Source: Conexibacter sp.
GTDB lineage: Bacteria; Actinomycetota; Thermoleophilia; Solirubrobacterales; Solirubrobacteraceae
Direction: 5' to 3'
Assembly (NCBI GenBank): GCA_025964295.1
Contig: JAOPZD010000291.1
Span: 1 to 42,004 of the forward strand
DNA: 42,004 nt
Part shown: positions 1 through 5,845 of the stretch, piece by piece
Layout: every line of letters starts with the position of its first letter
Position numbering within the stretch: the stretch's first letter is position 1
Notes under the pieces: model-generated
What the model saw: the letters and a program-made list of their open reading frames with translations, nothing else
Database searches by the model: none
What the model was told of the DNA's origin: nothing
Translations under genes and position numbers: made by a program

Positions 1-43
1 GCCGCCATCGCCCGGCGCCGACCGATACGATGCTTTCTGCCTC

Positions 44-116
44 GCCGACGTAGCTCAGCTGGTAGAGCACTTCACTCGTAATGAAGGGGTCAGCGGTTCG
101 AATCCGCTCGTCGGCT
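44..116 (+). tRNA. tRNA-Thr (anticodon CGT), integration target
   Basis: A full cloverleaf can be drawn. The acceptor stem is 44-50 with 109-115, the D stem 53-56 with 65-68, the anticodon stem 70-74 with 82-86, and the T stem 92-96 with 104-108. Discriminator base is T116 and CCA is not encoded. The anticodon loop 75-81 reads CTCGTAA with CGT at 77-79, which decodes ACG (Thr). The 3' part from position 75 is repeated at 9274, 10125 and 25348, so this gene is the attachment site of one or more mobile elements; its present 3' half was probably supplied by the last incoming element. Confidence 0.97.
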
Positions 117-119
117 CTC
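75..119 (+). repeat. attL: 45-bp direct repeat inside tRNA-Thr 3' half
   Basis: The 45 bases from the anticodon loop to three bases past the tRNA end recur exactly at 9274-9318. All four copies in the window start at the same base of the anticodon loop, which suggests the strand-exchange region of the tyrosine integrase begins in the anticodon loop or stem, as is common for tRNA-targeting integrases. Confidence 0.9.
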
Positions 120-121
120 CT

Positions 122-147
122 GAAACCCCCGCTAACACGGGGGTTTC
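122..147 (+). terminator. Intrinsic terminator of tRNA-Thr
   Basis: A perfect 10-bp stem (122-131 with 138-147, GAAACCCCCG type) with a 6-nt loop lies 5 nt after the tRNA. The run of T in the 3' arm acts as the U-tract. Confidence 0.8.
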
Positions 148-185
148 TTCGTTCCGGGGCGACGCGGCACGAGAGGTGAATCCCC

Positions 186-208
186 GTCATGACATACACA
201 TGACATAG
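186..208 (+). promoter_or_regulatory. Probable left integrase/excisionase arm-binding sites
   Basis: Two direct octamers, TGACATAC at 190-197 and TGACATAG at 201-208, lie 11 bp apart. They are preceded by the palindrome GTCATGAC at 186-193. The same two octamers, also 11 bp apart and in the same orientation, and the same palindrome occur at the other end of the element (9148-9190). Short repeats in helical phase inside both ends of an integrated element are typical arm-type sites of tyrosine recombinases. The assignment is inferred from pattern and place. Confidence 0.55.
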
Positions 209-304
209 GGCTTCTCCGTCGGTGTTACCCGGTGAGGTCCTCGGAGCGCTGGCAACGCCTCAAGGACGACGCGCCACCAGCGCTACGCGAGCGACCGGGA
301 GAAG

Positions 305-502
305 TTAGGAGGTGGCGTCCTCCGACAGGAGCCGTGCGGTGGCAAGCTCCTCGTCTGCGTCCGGGATGCGGTACCAGCGCGCCTCGTTGTCACTGAGGCC
401 ACGCACGCGACCGTCCTGGCCTCGGACGAGCCAGACGCCGGACGCTCGGCCGATGACGATCACGTCCGGCAGCCGAGGGGCGCTGTAGGTCTGGTCGATC
501 AT
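305..502 (-). CDS. Small hypothetical protein, last gene of a coupled operon
   Basis: A 65-residue protein that I do not recognise. It is acidic and soluble, with no signal peptide or membrane segment, and it reads like a small beta-rich fold (VIVIGRASGVWLVRG followed by SDNEARWYRIP). Its ATG overlaps the stop of the gene before it (ATGA), so it is probably made by translational coupling from the regulator-led transcript that begins near 1575. It is the most distal gene of that chain and faces the tRNA end of the element. A role in element maintenance is only a guess from position. Confidence 0.6.
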   Translation of the reverse strand: MIDQTYSAPRLPDVIVIGRASGVWLVRGQDGRVRGLSDNEARWYRIPDADEELATARLLSEDATS

Positions 503-663
503 GCGTCGGCCTCCATGCGCTGGAAGACGGCCTCGGGCTTCTCGGCGTCCCTGGCGGCCAGGGCGTAGTCCGGGACGGGCACCGGCCGCGCCAGACCGCC
601 GGGCGTCCCGAAGGTCTCCTCTGGCGTCGGCTCTGCGTTGGCGACGCGGATGAGGTCGCTCAC
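499..663 (-). CDS. Tiny coupled protein (54 aa) with EPTP motif
   Basis: A GTG-start reading frame of 54 residues. It fills the gap between two other genes exactly, with a 4-nt GTGA overlap upstream and a 4-nt ATGA overlap downstream, which is the main reason to call it real. The sequence is Pro/Ala/Glu rich and carries NAEPTPEETFGTP. The gene just upstream has a similar stretch, QREPTPNEFFEQQ, near its C-terminus, so the two may share a short binding motif or have arisen by partial duplication. Function unknown. Confidence 0.55.
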   Translation of the reverse strand: MSDLIRVANAEPTPEETFGTPGGLARPVPVPDYALAARDAEKPEAVFQRMEADA

Positions 664-1109
664 TTCGACCATCCGAGGCGCTCGCTGAGCGTCATCCGGT
701 CTTCGGCAGCAGCCTGCTGCTCGAAGAACTCGTTCGGCGTGGGCTCGCGCTGGCCGACGCGCTGGCCGAGGGCGTTGAAGCCCGGCGGGGCAGCGATGGC
801 GTCCGGCTGTACGGCCTGGACGACCTGACCGACGCGGAGGTCATCGAACCACCAGTCCGGAGCCTCCAGCGGCAGTTCACCAACGCCCAGCAGGACGCAG
901 GGCTCCCCGCGCTCCTCGGCGGCCCGGCGCACGGCGACCTGTGCCCGGTGAAGCTCGGCGCGGTGGGCGGGCCACTCGGCGCGGCGCTCGGCGCGGGCGG
1001 CCTCCTGCTGGCCTTCCTTGGCCTGCTGGGCCTGGGCGAGGACGTGGTCTCGGCGCTGGAGCGCCTCGCGGAAGTCCTCGGGCTCTCGCGGCATCGGTGG
1101 GAAGGTCAT
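660..1109 (-). CDS. Hypothetical coiled-coil protein (149 aa)
   Basis: The start is the ATG at 1109, overlapping the stop of the upstream gene (ATGA); a longer frame reaching 1382 only shadows that gene. Residues about 10-70 are Glu/Arg/Gln/Ala rich (QRRDHVLAQAQQAKEGQQEAARAERR) and should form a charged helix or coiled coil. The C-terminal half is more globular (WWFDDLRVGQVVQAVQPDAIAAPPGF) and ends MTLSERLGWSK. I do not recognise the family. It is the third gene of the chain led by the XRE regulator. Confidence 0.65.
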   Translation of the reverse strand: MTFPPMPREPEDFREALQRRDHVLAQAQQAKEGQQEAARAERRAEWPAHRAELHRAQVAVRRAAEERGEPCVLLGVGELPLEAPDWWFDDLRVGQVVQAVQPDAIAAPPGFNALGQRVGQREPTPNEFFEQQAAAEDRMTLSERLGWSK

Positions 1110-1363
1110 GAGCGGCTCCTTGTGTAGGCGTCCAGCACGTCCAGGTGGCGGACGGCGGCGGTGTCGGCGGCCAGGAGCGCCCGGTAGGCGCTGTCGCGCT
1201 CCTGGCGGACGGCGGCGACCCCAGCGTGGATGGCTGCCCGTGCTTCGCCTGGGGCTCGGAGGGCGTCGAGTTCGGCGCGGGCGTCCGCGAGATCCTGCTG
1301 CGCGGTCAGGCGCTCGGCGGCGGCCGTGAGCTTGGCGAGTTCGCTGGCAACGCTGGGGTTCAT
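1106..1363 (-). CDS. Small helical hypothetical protein (85 aa)
   Basis: An 85-residue, Ala- and Arg-rich, almost entirely helical protein (ASELAKLTAAAERLTAQQDLADARAELDAL pattern, split by a short APGEA turn), probably a coiled coil. It overlaps its neighbours on both sides by 4 nt (ATGA), so it is translationally coupled to the HTH protein before it and the 149-residue protein after it. No known domain is recognised. Confidence 0.6.
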   Translation of the reverse strand: MNPSVASELAKLTAAAERLTAQQDLADARAELDALRAPGEARAAIHAGVAAVRQERDSAYRALLAADTAAVRHLDVLDAYTRSRS

Positions 1364-1575
1364 GATGCGGCCTCCGGGTCAAGGTTGAGGGCCGCCAGCA
1401 GGCGACGCCGGGCGGCCGGTCGAGCGGTCGTGACTCCCCGCTCGTGGCGGCTCACGGTCGAGCGGCTAACGGCTGCCGTGGCGGCTAGCTGCGCCTGGGT
1501 CAGGTCCGCAGCACGACGTGCCGCTCGGACCTCTGCGCGGCTCACCGCGCTGCTACTAGTCGAGTAGTTGTCCAC
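1360..1575 (-). CDS. XRE-family HTH transcriptional regulator
   Basis: A short DNA-binding protein consisting of one Cro/C1-type helix-turn-helix (RAARRAADLTQAQLAATAAVSRSTVSRHERG) with a short C-terminal tail. The preferred start is the GTG at 1575, giving 71 residues. A minus-strand -10-like GACAAT ends exactly 6 nt before it, the same leaderless geometry as other genes here, and a palindrome (1565-1582) covers the start. A longer frame begins with GTG at 1611 but has no ribosome site. It heads a five-gene coupled operon and is divergent from the serine recombinase. It probably represses itself and may also act on the recombinase promoter. Confidence 0.75.
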   Translation of the reverse strand: MDNYSTSSSAVSRAEVRAARRAADLTQAQLAATAAVSRSTVSRHERGVTTARPAARRRLLAALNLDPEAAS

Positions 1576-1582
1576 ACAACTA
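1565..1582. promoter_or_regulatory. Operator-like palindrome at the XRE gene start
   Basis: Perfect 7-bp inverted repeat TAGTTGT-CCAC-ACAACTA lying over the predicted transcription and translation start of the regulator. This is the expected place for autorepression by a dimeric XRE protein. Binding is inferred. Confidence 0.5.
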
Positions 1583-1700
1583 TTGTCGCAGGAGGCTCGC
1601 CATCTCTGCACTTTTCGTGCATCAGGATTGGGCTTCCGCTTGAGGGACTACCCCCGCGAGGATGGCGGAGCCACCCGAGCAGGACCGGGGTTTCGAGCCG

Positions 1701-1729
1701 TTGTACGCAACCGACCATATGCGTACACT
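1701..1729 (+). promoter_or_regulatory. Leaderless promoter overlapped by an 8-bp inverted repeat
   Basis: TTGTAC (1701-1706), 17-bp spacer, TACACT (1724-1729), then 6 nt to the ATG of the recombinase at 1736, so transcription should start on or next to the A of the ATG. An inverted repeat TGTACGCA (1702-1709) / TGCGTACA (1720-1727) covers both promoter boxes and looks like an operator that shuts the promoter when bound. It differs in sequence from the 1565 palindrome, so a second regulator, or the recombinase itself, may bind it. Confidence 0.55.
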
Positions 1730-1735
1730 CGGAGC

Positions 1736-2440
1736 ATGGAATCCGGCACCAAGATCATCGGTCTGATCCGCGTCAGCACGGCCGATCAGGGCAGGACGGG
1801 CAACGGCCTGGAGGCGCAGCGTGCCGCCATCGCGGCCGAGTGCGACCGCAAGGGCTGGCTCCTGGTCGACGTGATCGAAGAGGCTGCCGTGTCCGGCCGC
1901 TCGTCGGACCGTCCGGGCCTGACCGAAGCCCTGGAGCGCATCGGCGGTGGCGAAGCTGGAGGCCTGATCGTGGCCAAGCTCGACCGCCTCAGCCGTAGCG
2001 TCGTGGACTTCGGACGGATCCTTGCCTGGCTGGAGGACGCGGACGCCCACCTGGTCGCCCTTGACCTCGGCGTGGACACGTCGACTCCTGCCGGTCGCCT
2101 CGTCGCCAACGTGCTGGCCTCTGTCGCCCAGTGGGAGGCCGAGACCATCAGCGTCCGCACGGTCGATGGCCTGGCCGCCAAGCGGGCCCGTGGCGAACAG
2201 ATCGGCCGAGAGGCTGTCCCGGCCGACGTGGCCGACCGCATCCGGGCGATGCGCGCCGATGGCCTGACGATGCGGGCAGTGTGCGACGTGCTGAACGCGG
2301 AAGGCGTGCCTACGGCTCGCGGGGCGGCGTCGTGGTCCGTGTCGGCCGTGCAGACCGCGACCGGCTACAAGCGCCCCAAGCGCAGCCGGTCGGCCGACCT
2401 CCCCGCGGCCCCGAAGCGCCGCCAGGGTGGGCGACGTTAG
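1736..2440 (+). CDS. Serine recombinase (resolvase/invertase family)
   Basis: A 234-residue small serine recombinase. The N-terminal catalytic domain has the nucleophile region IRVSTADQ (Ser14), the RSSDRPGL arginine cluster near residues 57-64, and KLDRLSRSVVDF. The C-terminal part (about 160-205) is a helix-turn-helix (IRAMRADGLTMRAVCDVLNAEGVPTARG) followed by a basic tail. An upstream extension to 1568 is open but non-coding in style; the ATG at 1736 fits the leaderless promoter. Such enzymes act as invertases or resolvases, or resolve dimers. The element also has a tyrosine integrase, so this one may resolve multimers or invert DNA rather than integrate. Confidence 0.9.
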   Translation: MESGTKIIGLIRVSTADQGRTGNGLEAQRAAIAAECDRKGWLLVDVIEEAAVSGRSSDRPGLTEALERIGGGEAGGLIVAKLDRLSRSVVDFGRILAWLEDADAHLVALDLGVDTSTPAGRLVANVLASVAQWEAETISVRTVDGLAAKRARGEQIGREAVPADVADRIRAMRADGLTMRAVCDVLNAEGVPTARGAASWSVSAVQTATGYKRPKRSRSADLPAAPKRRQGGRR

Positions 2441-2790
2441 ACGAGGTCCACCTGAACCGAGAAGTTGTGCGCGAAGTCGATCCGCACAGACCGACCGGGA
2501 GTCAGTGGCTGAGTCATCCTGTGATCCCCAGGGCTCAAGTAGAAGCCCGTGTGCGGCGTCGTCCCGACTGGGAACCCGGCGACGCTCTCCACGTCCGGGT
2601 CGATGGCGTTGTCGGTCATCAGCACATCACCGAGAGTCCCCGCGATGGTCGACATGGTGTGCGAGCATGGTTCGCCTGGCGCTTGGGCGTATGTCGAGAC
2701 CCTGACCTCCTGCCCGCTCCATGCGGCCAGCAGATCGAGCGTCTGCCCGAAGTCCAGCGGCAGCATGTCCTCAATCCGGTAGACGTTCAT
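2437..2790 (-). CDS. Hypothetical protein (117 aa)
   Basis: A 117-residue soluble protein without a recognised family. The composition is normal for a folded protein (RIEDMLPLDFGQTLDLLAAWSGQEVRVSTYAQAPGEP; GFYLSPGDHRMTQPLTPG). It converges on the serine recombinase with a 4-bp overlap of the stops. A -10-like TAGGCT (2797-2802 on the minus strand) lies 6 nt before the ATG, which again suggests a leaderless transcript. Confidence 0.65.
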   Translation of the reverse strand: MNVYRIEDMLPLDFGQTLDLLAAWSGQEVRVSTYAQAPGEPCSHTMSTIAGTLGDVLMTDNAIDPDVESVAGFPVGTTPHTGFYLSPGDHRMTQPLTPGRSVRIDFAHNFSVQVDLV

Positions 2791-2903
2791 GTCGCGAGCC
2801 TACGGCTTGGTCTTGTATCGAGCAGGACCAAGGTTCGGCGGGCAACCGAGGCCGTTCCCTCGGTCGCCCCGCTCCTGCGTCGCGTTGGCGCGGTGGACGC
2901 TGA

Positions 2904-2925
2904 CCACCCTCTACAGCCAGGGTGG
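2904..2925 (-). terminator. Hairpin downstream of the SIR2-like gene
   Basis: Inverted repeat CCACCCT / AGGGTGG with an 8-nt loop, 60 nt past the stop of the SIR2-like gene. No clear U-tract, so termination is tentative. Confidence 0.35.
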
Positions 2926-2984
2926 CTGGGATGTGTCTCGCTCAGCGGTCTTGTGCGTTTGACGGCAAGGCCGCGGCCCGCCGC

Positions 2985-4016
2985 TTAAAGATCCGCGAAG
3001 CCAGTGAAGTCGCGCCATTTCTCAACTTCCGCGCTCCAGTTGATCGCGCCAAGTGGATGGGTGGTCGAGTCGAAGAAGTAGAGGTCGTCGGTCTCCAGGG
3101 CGGCACGCACCTCGGCTTGGCGCTTGCGGACCGCCGACTTACGGCCAGGCCGTAGTGAGACAGCCACGGGTCGATCCGGATGGCGGTTGATGGCCTCGAC
3201 CAAGTGAGCATCTTGGTCGGGACTTAACGCGCTGCCGAACACAACTAGAGGGAGATCGCACTCCTGGAACTGCCGGAGCACGTAGCGGAGGTAGTCGTTG
3301 TCTTCGATGGCTCGGAGCTTGTCGTGAGAAGACCCCTCCGTGATCAGGAGGGGGCGAGTGCGTGGGTCACCGCCGATGGGCTGACCAAACTGGTCCAGGA
3401 CGTTCTCATTGGAGTTGCGGGCGATCTTGTGCGTCGTTCCATCGCCCACAACCGCCAGGTGCATCGCGCCGTGTAGGAAGTACACCGGGATGCGACCGGG
3501 GAACGGCGCTGCGTTGTGGGGGTTGAACGCTCCGAACCAAAAACAGTCGACCAAGTCGCGGTAGTCGTCGCCACACCCCATCGACCAGTAGAGAAGGAGG
3601 TCGTAGCTGGTAGTGAACACCACGCGCTGTTCGCAGAGAAGGTCCTGGATGACCTTGCGCGCAGCGTTTGGCACCTCGCTGAGTTCGAGGTGTACCCGGC
3701 CTACAGCATGTCCGAGCGCGACCTGAATACTGCGGTAGCGCTCCAAGTAGGCATCAGCAGGTTGGCCAACTGCTTCCGCAGCAAGCATCGCCGTGCGGAG
3801 GCTATGCAGGACGACCTCGAAGTTCTCGGTGTCGAACTTCTCGAAGACCTTGAGATCAGCTGTGTCCAGCGGGCCTGAGTGCTTCTTGGCCTCCTCAAAG
3901 AGCGACCCGTAGGCAAAGCCCTTCCAGACGTTGATGCTCAGGCCGTTGCCAAGCAGCAGCGCCTGCCAGTGTGCGGCCGACTCGAAGTCCGACCACGGAT
4001 CTAGTTCCCCATTCAT
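2985..4016 (-). CDS. SIR2-like (DUF4917-type) protein, candidate NAD-acting effector
   Basis: A 343-residue protein with the landmarks of the SIR2-like Rossmann fold: LLLGNGLS at 20-27 (nucleotide-binding loop), TTSYDLLL at 135-142, YFLHGAMH at 179-186 and VVFGSALSPDQDAHL at 258-272. This pattern fits the DUF4917 family. SIR2-like proteins of this kind in bacterial defence systems degrade NAD when triggered; that activity is inferred from the fold, not shown. The ATG at 4016 lies 10 bp after the stop of the repeat-containing membrane protein, so the two form an operon. A frame extending to 4133 overlaps that gene and is unlikely. Position between recombinase and replication genes marks it as element cargo. 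Confidence 0.8.
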   Translation of the reverse strand: MNGELDPWSDFESAAHWQALLLGNGLSINVWKGFAYGSLFEEAKKHSGPLDTADLKVFEKFDTENFEVVLHSLRTAMLAAEAVGQPADAYLERYRSIQVALGHAVGRVHLELSEVPNAARKVIQDLLCEQRVVFTTSYDLLLYWSMGCGDDYRDLVDCFWFGAFNPHNAAPFPGRIPVYFLHGAMHLAVVGDGTTHKIARNSNENVLDQFGQPIGGDPRTRPLLITEGSSHDKLRAIEDNDYLRYVLRQFQECDLPLVVFGSALSPDQDAHLVEAINRHPDRPVAVSLRPGRKSAVRKRQAEVRAALETDDLYFFDSTTHPLGAINWSAEVEKWRDFTGFADL

Positions 4017-4026
4017 GTGCGTGCCC

Positions 4027-4854
4027 TCAGCCGTGCGAGACCACGTCAGCAAGAGCCGCGAGCGCCTTGACCGTACGCTCGAACCCGAAGAACGCCAGCG
4101 TCGTGAACAGCGCCGCCCAGACCGTGAGGGCAAGGAAGACGCCTGAGTTGCTCCCCTTGGCCTGGGCTTCGGCCTGCTGTTGCGCGAGCCCTACGAGCGT
4201 GCGAAGAAGCTCCACAACCTCGCCGTCATGAGCACTCACCTGGTTGATGACCCGAGCAGCCTCCGGCTCGGCCGCGATGGCCGCCATGACCGATGCCGCC
4301 AACGGCTCCAGCCGGACCGCCTGGGCGACTCGATCAGGCACGGAGACCCTCGCCGCGGCGTTCAACGCTGGACGACTCCGCGACTCGCTGAGGCTCGCAA
4401 GTTGCCTCGCGAAGCGCCCAGTGTCCCCCAGGTGCGCGAACTGCTTCGCCAGGTCAGCAGCCGGGTTCAGGTACGCGAACTGCTTCGACAGATTCGTGGC
4501 CGGAGCTAGGTGCGCGAACTGCTTCGACAGGTCCGCGGTCGGGCTGAGGTAGGCGAACCTCTTCGTCACGAGTCCGGCAGCGCCGATGTCCGCCAGCTGC
4601 TTGGACGCGATCTTCGGGACGTTGATGCCCGTCAGATGCTTCGTCGCCAGGCCGCCAGCGCCGATGGCCGCCAGCCTGGACATGGACCGCGCCGTGGCCA
4701 GCTGGGAGAACTGCTTGGACACAGCAGCTGGCGCATCCAGGTGCGCGAACTGCTTCGCGAGCCGGCTCGGGCCACTCAGTCGAGTGATCTGCGCCGCGGC
4801 TGCTGGACTCAGGAAGGTCGAGGAGGCAGGCGATGCGGCGGTGCTGGCGGGCAT
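4027..4854 (-). CDS. 13-residue-repeat protein with C-terminal membrane anchor
   Basis: A 275-residue protein I cannot assign to a family. Residues 21-158 are about eleven tandem units of 13 residues (one of 12) with the pattern [SAT]-K-Q-F-A-x-L-x-x-x-x-x-[LV], for example SKQFAHLAPATNL and SKQFAYLNPAADL. A helical segment (about 210-233, EVVELLRTLVGLAQQQAEAQ) leads to one hydrophobic segment (238-258) and a short tail, so it is probably tail-anchored. The ATG at 4854 has GGAG 6 nt upstream; an in-frame ATG at 4890 lacks one. It is the first gene of a pair with the SIR2-like protein and could be its sensor, scaffold or membrane tether. That role is inference. Confidence 0.75.
   Translation of the reverse strand: MPASTAASPASSTFLSPAAAAQITRLSGPSRLAKQFAHLDAPAAVSKQFSQLATARSMSRLAAIGAGGLATKHLTGINVPKIASKQLADIGAAGLVTKRFAYLSPTADLSKQFAHLAPATNLSKQFAYLNPAADLAKQFAHLGDTGRFARQLASLSESRSRPALNAAARVSVPDRVAQAVRLEPLAASVMAAIAAEPEAARVINQVSAHDGEVVELLRTLVGLAQQQAEAQAKGSNSGVFLALTVWAALFTTLAFFGFERTVKALAALADVVSHG
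4381..4794 (-). repeat. 39-bp tandem repeat inside the repeat-protein gene
   Basis: The coding DNA repeats every 39 bp. For instance, the block GGTGCGCGAACTGCTTCG-type occurs at 4431, 4470 and 4509, exactly 39 bp apart. Central units have diverged more than the outer ones, consistent with expansion by unequal exchange and selection on the protein pattern. Confidence 0.85.
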
Positions 4855-5155
4855 GTCGGACTCCGATGACGAGAGGAGGAACTGCGACATCGAGTCTGAC
4901 GGTAAGGGCGGATGGTCCGGGCACCCGATCCCGGTGTTTCGGTGTTCTAAGCCCTCCTGAGCGTCCGCTTCACGCCCGACACGCTGGGGGCGCTGGCCGC
5001 TCGCAAGGCCGTAGCGGCCGTTCTGGGCCGCTCACGACACGCCGGAGGGGGTCGAGGGCCTCCGGTCGCTTCTGGGGCGTGGAGCCCTTGGGCTGGGGCT
5101 CCGCTGGGGCCGTCGACTTCGACGACATCGGCCGCCGAGCCGATGAATGTGAGGG

Positions 5156-5182
5156 AGGCCTCAACCCGCGGGCGTGAGGCCT
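5156..5182 (-). terminator. Hairpin at the end of the collagen-like remnant
   Basis: 8-bp inverted repeat AGGCCTCA / TGAGGCCT with an 11-nt loop directly at the stop codon of the remnant. It is probably the old terminator carried along with it. Confidence 0.4.
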
Positions 5183-5448
5183 ACTTCACGCAGACGATGT
5201 GCGCCGTGACGCGCCTTGGGCTCGGAGGCACCAGTTGGCCCTGGGTTGCCCAAGAAACCCTGCGGTCCACGGGCTCCGGCTGCCCCGGCGGGCAACCGAC
5301 CAGACTTGAAGTCCTTCCTCAGCAGCGACCTGTCCTTCACATCCGCAGAAGTCAGGGAGCCGTTCTTGACGTTGGATCCCGTGATGGTCACAGCGGCGTA
5401 ACTGCTGCCACCGAGGGCGATGGACAGCGCCAGGGTGGCTGTGACGTT
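5181..5448 (-). pseudogene. Remnant of a secreted collagen-like protein gene
   Basis: On the minus strand a stop (TAA, 5449-5451) is followed without any start codon by a truncated signal peptide (TLALSIALGGSSYAA) and then VTITGSNVKNGSLTSADVKDRSLLRKDFKSG and a few GxY collagen-like triplets (GAAGARGPQGFLGNPGPTGA). This is the standard N-terminal region of a family abundant in Solirubrobacterales-type genomes. After the triplets the frame changes; the other frame ends VTAHIVCVK, which looks like the family's C-terminus. So the 5' end is lost and the middle is deleted and frameshifted. It is chromosomal-type DNA trapped in the element. Confidence 0.7.
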
Positions 5449-5588
5449 TTAAGACAGATTCTTGGGATATGCGCGATCACCCTAGTTGCGTCACCGCGTG
5501 GCGGTACGGGCGCAGTTGCGCTGTCACACCCACGGCGGGTATACGGTCATGGTCTGCGTCCGGTCCCCCTCTGTCTGAGCCATCCGAA

Positions 5589-5844
5589 GGGGACACCGCA
5601 ACGGGGCCCTTGTTCCTTGCGGCCTTGCGGTGTCCCCCTCCGTCCACCACCCGTGGAGCGTCCGAACAGGGGGACACCGCAGAGGACACCGCAGAGATCC
5701 TCTGTACCACTAGAGGGTCTATAACCCCTTGTTCAAGGGCTGTTGCCGGAGGACACCGCAAGGCCGCAACACAGACAGGGATCCTTGCGGTGTCCCCGGT
5801 CGCGAGCACCTCCCAGCAGTTGCGGTGTCCTCTGCGGTGTCCCC
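5589..5844. repeat. Iteron array, probable replication origin (oriV)
   Basis: Eight copies of a 10-12 bp iteron (GGGGACACCGCA or AGGACACCGCA). Forward copies are at 5589, 5670, 5683 and 5750; reverse copies are at 5626, 5786, 5821 and 5833. Two copies 13 bp apart (5669-5693) form a perfect 25-bp inverted repeat with the reverse pair at 5821-5845, and 5617-5635 is a perfect 19-bp inverted repeat of 5751-5769. A small hairpin CCCTTG/CAAGGG lies at 5726-5739. The array directly abuts the stop of a RepA-like ATPase gene. Iterons next to a Rep gene are the usual layout of a plasmid-type origin. No gene is seen in 5449-5845. Confidence 0.7.
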
Positions 5845-5845
5845 C

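Noticed and set aside
5477..5835. Open frames through the iteron region on both strands
   Set aside because: They merely translate the GGGGACACCGCA repeats, have no start signals and no family resemblance; the repeats explain the open frames.
5589..5844. The repeats as a CRISPR array
   Set aside because: Units are only 10-12 bp, occur in both orientations at irregular distances, and no cas genes are present.
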